Positions 1-6,399 of a stretch of 11,488 nucleotides of DNA are shown here, piece by piece. Under the pieces are notes generated by a model. That model was not told the DNA's origin. It saw only the letters and a list, made by a program, of their open reading frames with translations, and ran no database searches. Source of the stretch: a bacterium (GTDB lineage: Bacteria > Vulcanimicrobiota > CADAWZ01). Position 1 is the stretch's first letter. Every line of letters begins with the position of its first letter. The stretch lies in the NCBI GenBank assembly GCA_024409025.1, contig JAKSUM010000013.1:1-11488 (forward strand). The letters are read 5' to 3'. Position numbers and translations under genes: made by a program.

Positions 1-22
1 TTGTGATATTAGATGTGTTCAT
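1..22 (-). CDS. 5' end of an unknown gene, cut by the window edge
   Basis: A minus-strand ATG at 22-20 opens a frame reading MNTSNIT before the sequence ends. It is chosen as a real start because a textbook ribosome binding site (AAGGAGGTG, 35-27) sits six bases upstream, and a promoter with a perfect TTGACA -35 lies just before that. It follows the two TerD genes in the same direction with its own promoter, so it may be a separate unit. Seven residues say nothing about function, and no product is proposed. Confidence 0.7.
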
Positions 23-41
23 AATACACCTCCTTGAGTGT

Positions 42-70
42 ATTTAAACACATTTGCACATATTTGTCAA
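42..70 (-). promoter_or_regulatory. Promoter for the left-edge gene
   Basis: On the minus strand a perfect -35 TTGACA (70-65) is followed after exactly 17 bases by TTAAAT (47-42; 4 of 6 match to TATAAT). Transcription would start near 35, giving a very short leader that begins almost at the ribosome binding site. The -10 lies inside a small inverted repeat, GTGT-TTAAAT-ACAC, which could be an operator. The -35 and spacing are seen directly; activity is inferred. Confidence 0.5.
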
Positions 71-99
71 TCAATATAATTGCTTAACAATTTCTCCTT

Positions 100-678
100 T
101 TATACGTTGACTCCGTAATTTCTGCAGAGGGCTTCAAGACCGCCGCTGAATCCGCTTCCTATGGCATTAAATTTCCATTCGCCGTTATGCCTGTATATTT
201 CGCCGGTGACAACCGCCGTCTCGATGGAAAAGTCCTCTCCCAAATCGTATCTTATCAGTTCTTTTCCGGATATCTCGTCTACCACCCTTATATATGCGTT
301 TTCAACCTGTCCGAAGTTCTGTCTTCTTTCCTCTGCGTCGTAGATTGTGACGGCAAAGTCAACTTTGCTGATATTTGAAGGTATAAGGGAGAGATCGACT
401 AAAATCTGCTCGTCATCTCCTTCTCCGTCTCCAGTGAGATTGTCTCCAGTGTGCATTACGCTGCCGCTTGAGTGCTTTGTGTTTCCGTAGAATACGAAAT
501 CAGCATCGTCTGTTACTTTACCTGTGTCTCCGAGAAGGAATGCGGTTGCGTCAAGATCAAAATCTGAGCTTCCGGAATATCTGTTTATGTCCCATCCGAG
601 CCCTATTATAAGCTTCTTAAGGCTGCTGTTGCCCTTGGTTAAATCAACCTTCTGCCCTTTTTTGAGGTTTACCGCCAT
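100..678 (-). CDS. TerD-family calcium-binding stress protein (first of two by position)
   Basis: This 192-residue protein covers the full usual length of the TerD family (tellurite resistance / general stress proteins TerD, TerE, TerZ, YceC-E). It starts with [13 protein letters not shown], the family's typical opening. It holds both acidic calcium-site segments: [11 protein letters not shown] at residues 39-49 and [13 protein letters not shown] at 78-90, followed by the conserved [14 protein letters not shown] stretch near 112-125. Family members bind calcium and are soluble; their biochemical role is unsettled. Start ATG at 678 has AAGGAG about ten bases upstream. It lies 27 bases downstream of its paralogue and is very likely co-transcribed. 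No other ter genes (terB, terC) are in view, so tellurite resistance itself is not implied. Classification is secure; function is only known at family level. Confidence 0.93.
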   Translation of the reverse strand: MAVNLKKGQKVDLTKGNSSLKKLIIGLGWDINRYSGSSDFDLDATAFLLGDTGKVTDDADFVFYGNTKHSSGSVMHTGDNLTGDGEGDDEQILVDLSLIPSNISKVDFAVTIYDAEERRQNFGQVENAYIRVVDEISGKELIRYDLGEDFSIETAVVTGEIYRHNGEWKFNAIGSGFSGGLEALCRNYGVNV

Positions 679-705
679 TTCTTTATTGCTCCTTATAAGA
701 TGTTT

Positions 706-1311
706 TTATTTGAATTTTGATACAAGCTCGCTTATGCTTCTGTCTTTTGTCGGATCACCTATTGCTGCAAACTGCCATCCGTTGCCGTCCCTGAATATCT
801 CTCCGAATATCATTGCCGTCATTCCGCTATAGTGTTCGGAAAGATTGTATCTGCATATCTCCATGTACGTGTCATTGTCGACGATTCGTATGAAGGCATT
901 CCTGATCATGCCGAAATCCTGTTTTCTTTGATAAGCCTCATATATGTTGACTGAGAAAATAAGCCTGTCATATTGTGATGGGATATTCTCAAGATTTACG
1001 AAGAGCTGCTCGTCATCTCCTTCTCCGTCTCCTGTAAGATTGTCTCCCATATGGCGCACTGCTCCTGAATAGTGCTTAAGGTCGCCATAGTATATCAGGT
1101 CTTGTAAGTCTTCAAGCCTGCCGTTTTTGCAGAGACAGCATGAAACATCGCAGTCTATTTCAGGAGTTATGCCTAAGAATCCTAATATGCCCTTCGGCGC
1201 CACTGGATCCCATCCGAGCCCCACTGTTATTTGTCTTAGCTGGCCTCCGGCACTTCCCCTGTTGTTTTTACGGAGACTGACCTTCTGTCCTTTTTTTAAA
1301 TTGATTGCCAT
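706..1311 (-). CDS. TerD-family protein with a cysteine-rich variant of the first acidic motif
   Basis: This 201-residue TerD paralogue begins [13 protein letters not shown] and keeps the second calcium segment intact ([13 protein letters not shown], residues 89-101) and the later IYEAYQRKQDFG block (123-134). It differs from its neighbour in the first site: a hydrophobic insertion (GILGFLGITP, 41-50) precedes IDCDVSCCLC (52-61), so only two of the three aspartates remain and four cysteines fall within eight residues (54, 58, 59, 61). ATG at 1311 has GAGGA five to six bases upstream. It is first in a two-gene unit with the TerD gene that ends at 100. The family assignment is firm. Whether the altered first site still binds calcium, or another metal, cannot be told from sequence. 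Confidence 0.92.
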   Translation of the reverse strand: MAINLKKGQKVSLRKNNRGSAGGQLRQITVGLGWDPVAPKGILGFLGITPEIDCDVSCCLCKNGRLEDLQDLIYYGDLKHYSGAVRHMGDNLTGDGEGDDEQLFVNLENIPSQYDRLIFSVNIYEAYQRKQDFGMIRNAFIRIVDNDTYMEICRYNLSEHYSGMTAMIFGEIFRDGNGWQFAAIGDPTKDRSISELVSKFK

Positions 1312-1352
1312 GATTTCCTCGTTTCTGGTATTCTAATCCTGTCCGGCTGCAG

Positions 1353-1381
1353 AGTATGCTTTTTGCTGACGTTTATGTCTT
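1353..1381 (-). promoter_or_regulatory. Weak candidate promoter for the TerD pair
   Basis: Minus-strand AAGACA (1381-1376; matches the GACA of the -35 consensus) lies 17 bases before CATACT (1358-1353; 4 of 6). It sits in the 160-base gap between the hairpin after kamA and the TerD start, where a promoter is expected. The match is modest, and other sites in this gap are possible. Confidence 0.3.
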
Positions 1382-1472
1382 CTATTATTCGTTCGCAATG
1401 CTTTTTTTCCCTGTCTGGATTAATGGAGCATGCTTAAGATTTCTTCTCTGTGCCGCTTACATTCTTAATTTC

Positions 1473-1511
1473 AAGGAAAGCCATGAACATCATGTGTTCA
1501 TGGCTTTCCTT
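1473..1511 (-). terminator. Perfect 17-bp hairpin after kamA, likely terminator
   Basis: Two perfectly complementary 17-base arms (1473-1489 and 1495-1511) flank a five-base loop, starting nine bases past the kamA stop codon. Position and stability suggest transcription termination or 3'-end protection of the kdd-kamA message. The downstream side on the minus strand (CTTTCCTT then GAAATT) has no long T run, so it is not a textbook intrinsic terminator. The arms end in AAGG/CCTT and could work on either strand. Confidence 0.65.
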
Positions 1512-1519
1512 TATGGTTG

Positions 1520-2776
1520 TTATTTTGACAGATTGCTGCCTCTTTTGAGGTTTCTTGGCTCTATAAGCATTTCATCGCCGGTCATAAGGGATATTATGCC
1601 GTTTTTGGATTCCATGCATTCTTCTACCATGCCGCAATAGTTGTCCGGATGGAATTCGTAATCGTCAGGTTCAGGATATGACACTGTCACGCCCTCATAA
1701 TTTCTGAGAACGACCCTGTTGTATCCCTGAGAGACGATATAATTTGGAGTAACAGGGATTTTCCCTCCGCCTCCTGGGGCGTCTACTACGAATGTCGGTA
1801 CCGCAAAGCCTGTCGTATGGCCTCTCAGAGCCTCGATTATCTCTATTCCTACGCTTATTGGGGTCCTGAAGTGCGATATTCCCTTTGAAAGATCGCATTG
1901 GTATATGTAGTATGGCCTTACCCTGTTCTGTAGGAGAAGATGGACCAGATTCTTCATGACTCCGGTGTGGTCGTTTATTCCTCTGAGGAGGACGGACTGG
2001 TTGCCTAAGGGGATTCCGGCGTCAGCAAGCTTCCACAGGGCTTTTTTTGCCGTCTCTGTCATTTCGTTCGGATGGTTGAAATGGGTGTTGAGATATATCG
2101 GATGATATTTTTTGAGCATGGATACCAGCTCGTCATCTATCCTCATAGGAGCTACCACAGGCATTCTTGACCCTATTCTTATGATTTCGACATGCCTGAT
2201 TTCCCTGATTTGGGAGATTATGCTTTCAAGCCTTTCCGTGGACAGAGTAAGCGGATCGCCTCCGGACAGAAGGACATCTCTGACCTCCTTATGCTCCCTT
2301 ATATATTCGATGGCCTTCTTTATCTGTTCTTCGGGCATAGGGGCGTCAGTCTCTCCTGCGACCCTTCTGCGGGTGCAGTGTCTGCAGTACATTGAGCACT
2401 GATCTGTTATCAGAAGAAGCACCCTGTCAGGATATCTGTGGGTGAGTCCTTTTACGGGGGAGTCTGTGTCTTCGGCAAGAGGATCCTGCATGTCATGGGC
2501 GAGAATATTCAGCTCTTTTATTGTCGGTATAGCCTGTTTTCTGACAGGATCATGAGGATTTTTGAGATCTATAAGAGAGAAGTAGTATGGGGTTATTGCC
2601 ATTCTGAGAGTGCTCAGCGCATGCTTAAGCCCGTCTTCTTCCTCTTTTGTCAGCTTTATGACCTCTCTGAGCTGATCAAGTGTTTTTATGCGGTTTCTTA
2701 TCTGCCATTTCCAGTCATTCCATTCTTCGTCGGTGACATTTTTCCATGGCTGGTAGTTTCTGAAATCGTTTTCCAT
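1520..2776 (-). CDS. kamA: L-lysine 2,3-aminomutase (radical SAM, PLP)
   Basis: KamA interconverts L-lysine and L-beta-lysine, the first step of anaerobic lysine fermentation. The 418-residue length matches clostridial KamA. Seen in the sequence: radical SAM cluster motif C127-SMY-C131-RH-C134; SGGDPL at 171-176, the S-adenosylmethionine-binding glycine motif; GSRMPV near 202-207; the PLP-lysine motif PGGGGKIPV with K339; and aspartates in YQCDLSKG (D295) and FVVDAPG (D332), which correspond to the substrate amine ligands in known KamA. ATG at 2776 follows the kdd stop by nine bases, with only a weak AGG site, so coupling to kdd is likely. A related EpmB-type protein-lysyl aminomutase is less likely given the length, the C-terminal extension and the kdd partner. 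kamD/kamE (5,6-aminomutase), kce and kal are not in the window. Confidence 0.95.
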   Translation of the reverse strand: MENDFRNYQPWKNVTDEEWNDWKWQIRNRIKTLDQLREVIKLTKEEEDGLKHALSTLRMAITPYYFSLIDLKNPHDPVRKQAIPTIKELNILAHDMQDPLAEDTDSPVKGLTHRYPDRVLLLITDQCSMYCRHCTRRRVAGETDAPMPEEQIKKAIEYIREHKEVRDVLLSGGDPLTLSTERLESIISQIREIRHVEIIRIGSRMPVVAPMRIDDELVSMLKKYHPIYLNTHFNHPNEMTETAKKALWKLADAGIPLGNQSVLLRGINDHTGVMKNLVHLLLQNRVRPYYIYQCDLSKGISHFRTPISVGIEIIEALRGHTTGFAVPTFVVDAPGGGGKIPVTPNYIVSQGYNRVVLRNYEGVTVSYPEPDDYEFHPDNYCGMVEECMESKNGIISLMTGDEMLIEPRNLKRGSNLSK

Positions 2777-2785
2777 AATATGCGC

Positions 2786-3820
2786 CTATTTTGAGAATCT
2801 TTCTTCAAAAATGGATTTAAGCACTGGTATGCTTCTTACTGTCTCAAGGGATATTTCCGCATGATCCTTGCAGTAGCCGTTTCCTATTATCATCTCTATG
2901 TCATATCCTACGCCCTCTGCCCCCAAGGCCGCTTTTGTAAAGCTTGTCGCCATTGAGAAGAAGTAAACCTTGCCTCTGTCCCTGCAAGCAAGCACCGAAC
3001 TCATTTCCGTATCCGGAACATTGACGCAGTTTATGACGAGATCCGCCATCTTTCCGTCTGTAAGCCTGCTTACTTCATTGTATACGCCGACAGCGTCTTT
3101 TGCATTTGCCCTGATGAGATCGTCTGCCATACCGAGTCTTTTTGCTGTCTCAAATGCCTTTTCCGAATTGACAAGGCCTATTATTCTGACATCGCTGCCT
3201 AATTTTTTCTTTGCTGCTGCGGTACAGAGAAGCCCTGATTTGCCTCCTGCTCCTATAATGAGCACTGTATCGCCTTTCTTGGCAAGTCTTTCCGCCTGAG
3301 CAGGGGCTCCTGCCACGTCAAGTATTGAAAGAGCGAGAGTCTCTGTCATGTCTTCAGGGATTTTTGCGTATATTCCGGATTCGAAAATAATTGCTTTGGC
3401 AGTTACTTCCAGCTGATCCTGATCGAGGATTACCCTGTTGATTTTTTCTATTTTAAGGGGGGTGAGGGAAAGCGATACCAGTGTGGCTATCTTATCGCCT
3501 TCCTTTAAGTCTCTGTCTGAGAGGGCGCTTCCTATTTTTGCGATGCGGCCTATGAGCATTCCGCCTGAGCCTGTTACCGGATTATGCATTTTTCCGCGGT
3601 CACTGACAATCTTAAGGACCTTTTCCGCTACCTTTTCCTCATCTCGACCGACTTCCTCTATTATCTGTCTGAAAGAGGCTGAATCTATGTTAAGCCTTAT
3701 GACGTCGACAAGAATTTCATTATCCGCTATTTCGGGATTATTGTCGACTTTCCATGCAGGCTGTGGAAGAACTCCTGCCGGCTCGATTACCCTGTGGGTT
3801 CCAAATTTGCATTTCCTCAT
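2786..3820 (-). CDS. kdd: L-erythro-3,5-diaminohexanoate dehydrogenase
   Basis: Kdd oxidatively deaminates L-erythro-3,5-diaminohexanoate to 5-amino-3-oxohexanoate with NAD(P), the third stage of lysine fermentation. The 344-residue protein has the family's characteristic N-terminus (CKFGTHRVIEP..GVLPQPAWKVDN), a segment HNPVTGSGGMLIGRI (79-93), and a Rossmann nucleotide loop IIGAGGKSGLL at 188-198. A C-terminal half with VINCVNVPDTE (262-272) and GNGYCKDHAE (313-322) also fits. ATG at 3820 has a near-perfect GGAGGTG site six bases upstream. It is followed by kamA nine bases downstream, so the two genes form an operon covering linked steps of one pathway. Only about 40 bases separate it from the terminator of ssnA, and no clear promoter is visible there. 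Confidence 0.92.
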   Translation of the reverse strand: MRKCKFGTHRVIEPAGVLPQPAWKVDNNPEIADNEILVDVIRLNIDSASFRQIIEEVGRDEEKVAEKVLKIVSDRGKMHNPVTGSGGMLIGRIAKIGSALSDRDLKEGDKIATLVSLSLTPLKIEKINRVILDQDQLEVTAKAIIFESGIYAKIPEDMTETLALSILDVAGAPAQAERLAKKGDTVLIIGAGGKSGLLCTAAAKKKLGSDVRIIGLVNSEKAFETAKRLGMADDLIRANAKDAVGVYNEVSRLTDGKMADLVINCVNVPDTEMSSVLACRDRGKVYFFSMATSFTKAALGAEGVGYDIEMIIGNGYCKDHAEISLETVRSIPVLKSIFEERFSK

Positions 3821-3860
3821 AAAGCACCTCCGAATTGTTGGCTTGATTAATTGCTTTTGG

Positions 3861-3900
3861 AGAAAAAAGCACCCGATCTTCAGACCGGATGCTTTTTTCT
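3861..3900 (-). terminator. Intrinsic terminator of ssnA
   Basis: Two 19-base arms (3861-3879 and 3882-3900) form a long stem ending in TTTTTTCT, ten bases after the ssnA stop. The two arm mismatches become G-U wobble pairs only in the minus-strand RNA (they would be A-C on the plus strand), so the structure is built for minus-strand transcription. The tip can close as a UGAA tetraloop. The kdd ribosome binding site lies only about 30 bases beyond, so leakiness here would control kdd-kamA. Confidence 0.85.
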
Positions 3901-3910
3901 CAGATTATTG

Positions 3911-5248
3911 CTATATTCTCTTCCAGAGCTTTGCAGCGAGCTCGCGGGCCTTTGCGGCTATTCTTTCGGTATCGATTCCTTCGAGCTTCTTGTCATGCAT
4001 AAGGACTTTGCCGTTTGCAATTACGTCACATATTCCGTCTGCTCCCATTCCGAAATGGATGTGGCTGAACATATTTGCGCTTGTCATAGGAGTCCAAGGA
4101 GTATAGTCAACTGTTATTACGTCTCCGGCAGCTCCCTTTGCTATTACGCCCATAGGAAGTCCGAACTGTCTTTCTGCTATCTTGCCGTTGTTCTTGAATG
4201 CGAGCTGTGCAGGCTCTGCCCAGCTTACTCTGGGATCAAGGGCATTGAGCTTGTGGAGTACGTTTACGAGCTTGAAGTGCTCGAGTACGTCGCAGTTGTA
4301 TGCGTCTGTTCCAAGTCCGGCGACTACTCCTTTTTTAACCATTTTAAGTACTGGAGCTACGCCTACTGCATTGCCCATGTTTGAATAAGGGTTGTGAACT
4401 GTGCACGTGTCGGTCTTTTTGAGAATGTCGATTTCGTTATCGTTAATGTGGACGCAATGTATGGCAAGGCTCTTCGGACCGAGGATTCCGTGCTTCTCGA
4501 GTCTTTCGATTACGGGCATTCCGTAGTGCTCTTTGTTGTAGTTTACGTCTGCTATGCCTTCAGCCGTATGGATGTGGAATCCTGCTCCGAGTCCTTCAGC
4601 GGCTTCAACGGCCTTGTCAAGGCTCTCATCGCTGAGAGTGAATGCGGCATGCATTCCGAACATTGCCTTGACCATTGGATCGTTCATCTCTTTGCATTTT
4701 TTGATGAATCTTATGTTTTCTTCGATGCCTTCGTCTCTTATTGCCATTCCGTCTCTGTCGGAGAGCTCATAGCAGAAGCTTCCTCTTATTCCTATTTCTC
4801 TTGCTGCTCTCTCGTTTTCGTCAAGGCTTCCGAGTACTGCATGCGGGCTTGCATGATGATCTATTATTGTTGTAACGCCTTTTTTCACGCACTCAATCAT
4901 AGGAAGAAGGGCGCTGTAATAGCAGTCTTCTATAGTGAGGGTCTTGTCAAGTCTCCACCAGAGCTTCTCAAGGATTTCGCCAAAGTCCTTTGCTGGCTCT
5001 CCGGGAAGGAACATGCCTCTTGCAAATGTGCTGTAGAGGTGCATATGGGCGTTGATTAATCCGGGCATTATGAACTTGCCGCCGGCGTCAATCGTCTTTT
5101 CAGCAGGGGCTACATTCTTTTCTACTTCTGATGATTTTCCGAAATCAGCGATTATTCCGTCCTTGATATAGACAGCGCCGTTTTCTATGAGCTCAGGATT
5201 GTCTCCCATCGTCAGTATTGTGCCGTTCTTTATTAACAGTGTTGACAT
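3911..5248 (-). CDS. ssnA: SsnA-type aminohydrolase (amidohydrolase superfamily)
   Basis: This 445-residue cytosolic metal-dependent hydrolase is of the SsnA family, related to guanine/MTA/atrazine deaminases. Metal ligands are visible: NAHMH (H68, H70), HIHTAE (H227, E230), H264 in LAIHCVH, and D315 in GLGTD. Features that point to SsnA rather than MtaD are LWWRLDKTLTIEDCYYSAL (96-114), DHHASPHAVLGSLDE (130-144) and SHIHFGMGADG (395-405). ATG at 5248 has GGAGGAT six bases upstream. In E. coli and clostridia ssnA usually sits with selenium-dependent molybdenum hydroxylase genes; here none are in view and its neighbours are rubrerythrin and lysine-fermentation genes. The substrate is unknown; deamination of a purine or amino-heterocycle is the usual guess. 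It appears to be a single-gene unit between two terminators, unless read-through links it to kdd-kamA. Confidence 0.88.
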   Translation of the reverse strand: MSTLLIKNGTILTMGDNPELIENGAVYIKDGIIADFGKSSEVEKNVAPAEKTIDAGGKFIMPGLINAHMHLYSTFARGMFLPGEPAKDFGEILEKLWWRLDKTLTIEDCYYSALLPMIECVKKGVTTIIDHHASPHAVLGSLDENERAAREIGIRGSFCYELSDRDGMAIRDEGIEENIRFIKKCKEMNDPMVKAMFGMHAAFTLSDESLDKAVEAAEGLGAGFHIHTAEGIADVNYNKEHYGMPVIERLEKHGILGPKSLAIHCVHINDNEIDILKKTDTCTVHNPYSNMGNAVGVAPVLKMVKKGVVAGLGTDAYNCDVLEHFKLVNVLHKLNALDPRVSWAEPAQLAFKNNGKIAERQFGLPMGVIAKGAAGDVITVDYTPWTPMTSANMFSHIHFGMGADGICDVIANGKVLMHDKKLEGIDTERIAAKARELAAKLWKRI

Positions 5249-5270
5249 AAAGATCCTCCGAAAATTGGTA

Positions 5271-5294
5271 ACAAAGTTTGTCAGGCCGCTTTGT
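5271..5294 (-). promoter_or_regulatory. Palindrome in the ssnA leader, possible operator
   Basis: The ssnA leader contains a perfect 11-base odd palindrome, ACAAA-C-TTTGT (5281-5271). The copy ACAAAG at 5294-5289 also pairs with CTTTGT (5276-5271) across 12 bases. The element lies between the candidate -10 and the ribosome binding site, where a repressor or an RNA stem could act. Function is inferred from position and symmetry only. Confidence 0.3.
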
Positions 5295-5297
5295 CTG

Positions 5298-5306
5298 TTT
5301 ATAGCA
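5298..5306 (-). promoter_or_regulatory. Candidate extended -10 promoter for ssnA
   Basis: Minus-strand TGCTATAAA (5306-5298) is an extended -10 (TG-N-TATAAA, 5 of 6 to consensus), about 50 bases before the ssnA start and downstream of the rubrerythrin terminator. No good -35 is seen at the right distance, which is acceptable for an extended -10 site. Confidence 0.38.
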
Positions 5307-5362
5307 GCCGCATTTCAATTTAATTCTTATCTTTGGCATTAAATCCTTTTTCATTTTTAAAT

Positions 5363-5395
5363 AAAAAAAAGCGCTCAGCCAAGGAGCGCTTTTTT
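5363..5395 (-). terminator. Intrinsic terminator of the perR-rubrerythrin operon
   Basis: In the minus-strand RNA, GCGCTC and GAGCGC arms, extended by A/U pairs to a 12-bp stem (5384-5395 with 5365-5376), enclose a seven-base loop and are followed by a run of eight T (5370-5363). It begins 21 bases after the rubrerythrin stop. This is a textbook intrinsic terminator. The flanking A run on the other side could let it work on the plus strand too, though no plus-strand gene needs it. Confidence 0.92.
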
Positions 5396-5416
5396 AATGA
5401 TTTCTATATAATTTTT

Positions 5417-5953
5417 TTATTTGCCGAAGTATCTCTTAAGAAGACCGTCAAATCCTCTGCCATGTCTTGCTTCGTCTTTTGCCATTTCATGAACCGTGTC
5501 ATGGACTGCGTCATAGTTCAGCTGTTTTGCGAGCTGTGCGAGCTGGAGCTTGCCGTCGCATGCCCCGCCGTCTGCCGCTGCCCTCATCTTGACGTTTTCC
5601 TTTGTTGAGTTGGTGAGTACTTCTCCAAGAAGCTCTGCAAATCTAGCTGCATGATCGGCCTCTTCAAATGCATATCTTTTGAATGCCTCTGCTATGTCGG
5701 GATAGCCTTCTCTGTCAGCCTGTCTGCTCATTGCGAGGTACATTCCTACTTCTGCGCATTCGCCGTTGAAGTTTGCTCTGAGTCCCTCGACTACTTCCTT
5801 GTCGAGATCCTTTGCTGAGCCTACTCTGTGCTCATCTGCATAGTCCTTGGCTTCGGCGACTTCTGCAAAGGTTGTTGCTCCGCAGATGGGGCATTTGTCA
5901 GGAGCCTTGTCTCCTTCGTGGGTATAGCCGCATACCGTGCATACGTATTTCAT
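5417..5953 (-). CDS. Reverse rubrerythrin (N-terminal rubredoxin, C-terminal diiron domain)
   Basis: This is a peroxide- and oxygen-detoxifying rubrerythrin with domains in the 'reverse' order. A rubredoxin-like iron site comes first (C5, C8 and C21, C24: YVCTVCGY ... CPICGA), then a four-helix diiron domain with ligands in GECAEVGMY (E65, E68), [10 protein letters not shown] (E97/E98, H101) and [10 protein letters not shown] (E161, H164). At 178 residues it has the size of reverse rubrerythrins such as those of Clostridium acetobutylicum, which reduce H2O2 with electrons from NADH via partner proteins. Start ATG at 5953 overlaps the perR stop as ATGA. Its ribosome binding site (AAGGAGGG) is much better than that of perR, so high output of the enzyme relative to the regulator is expected. 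The intrinsic terminator follows directly. Confidence 0.94.
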   Translation of the reverse strand: MKYVCTVCGYTHEGDKAPDKCPICGATTFAEVAEAKDYADEHRVGSAKDLDKEVVEGLRANFNGECAEVGMYLAMSRQADREGYPDIAEAFKRYAFEEADHAARFAELLGEVLTNSTKENVKMRAAADGGACDGKLQLAQLAKQLNYDAVHDTVHEMAKDEARHGRGFDGLLKRYFGK

Positions 5954-6345
5954 AAAATTTTCCCTCCTTTTTTATTATGAGCGCTGCATTTTTTGCATAG
6001 CCCGTGAAAAACTATATTGCATGAATCTATTTCAGCTCCGATGTGACTGATTGCCTTTTCTATTATTCCTTCTCCTGCTGATTCGGGAATATCTGTAATG
6101 AAGCCGCACTGCCTGCAGACCATGTGATAGTGGGGCAGGGGATTCATATCATATAAGGCTGAAGATGAGATTCCTTCGAGTTTTTTTATTAAGCCTTCCG
6201 AGACCATCTTACCAAGATTGCGGTATACTGTTCCTAAAGCAATTCCATACTTTTTTACTTCTTCATGTATTTCTTCCGCTGAAGGGTGCAGGCCTGATTT
6301 TCCGGCATATTCTAATATAAGCTCTCTCTGTCTTGAATTTTTCAT
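5950..6345 (-). CDS. perR: PerR-like peroxide-responsive Fur-family repressor
   Basis: This 131-residue metal-dependent repressor begins [11 protein letters not shown], with a winged helix ending in the recognition motif GTVYRNL (38-44). The structural zinc site is C77/C80 (VCRQCG) and C117/C120 (LCKKCS). The residues equivalent to the B. subtilis PerR regulatory iron ligands are present: H20 (LHPSAEEI), D67 (LYDMN), H72 and H74 (HYH) and D85 (ITDI). This favours PerR over Fur or Zur. PerR senses H2O2 by iron-catalysed histidine oxidation and releases DNA. It shares four bases with rubrerythrin (ATGA), has its own strong promoter, and carries a candidate PerR box at the transcription start, so autoregulation is likely. 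Its ribosome binding site is poor: the nearest AGGA is 14 bases upstream. Confidence 0.9.
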   Translation of the reverse strand: MKNSRQRELILEYAGKSGLHPSAEEIHEEVKKYGIALGTVYRNLGKMVSEGLIKKLEGISSSALYDMNPLPHYHMVCRQCGFITDIPESAGEGIIEKAISHIGAEIDSCNIVFHGLCKKCSAHNKKGGKIL

Positions 6346-6349
6346 AAAA

Positions 6350-6364
6350 TGAGAATAATTCCTA
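6350..6364 (-). promoter_or_regulatory. Candidate PerR box at the perR start site
   Basis: TAGGAATTATTCTCA on the minus strand centres on the palindrome GAAT-T-ATTC and matches 10 of 14 defined positions of the B. subtilis PerR box (TTATAATNATTATAA). It covers about +1 to +15 of the predicted transcript, where a bound repressor would block initiation. The upstream gene product being PerR itself makes autoregulation the natural reading; binding is not shown. Confidence 0.5.
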
Positions 6365-6370
6365 TTTTTA

Positions 6371-6399
6371 ATTCTATCATTTATTTTTTATTATGTCAA
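6371..6399 (-). promoter_or_regulatory. Strong sigma70-type promoter of perR-rubrerythrin
   Basis: A perfect -35 TTGACA (6399-6394), a 17-base spacer and TAGAAT (6376-6371; 5 of 6) lie just ahead of perR. The -35 and spacer are inside the last codons of the amidase gene, whose stop TGA (6379-6377) abuts the -10. This lets perR-rubrerythrin be transcribed independently of the EIIC-amidase unit while still permitting read-through from it. Confidence 0.8.

Noticed and set aside
76..98. Seven-codon minigene (TTG start after AAGGAG) just past the downstream TerD stop codon
   Set aside because: The ribosome-site-like AAGGAG is real, but a seven-codon TTG frame is too short to support, and it may be only a chance A/G-rich stretch.
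1356..1406. Direct repeats ATGCTTTTT at 1356-1364 and 1398-1406
   Set aside because: Nine-base T-rich matches 42 bases apart are easily produced by chance in AT-rich intergenic DNA; there is no further support for an operator pair.
1356..1640. Plus-strand 94-codon frame over the kamA 3' end and hairpin
   Set aside because: It reads through the hairpin and antisense kamA codons, has no ribosome binding site and no family resemblance.
4394..5059. Plus-strand 221-codon open frame opposite ssnA
   Set aside because: It is the mirror of ssnA, which has clear catalytic motifs and a strong ribosome site. The antisense translation is Cys/Phe/Ser-rich without any domain.
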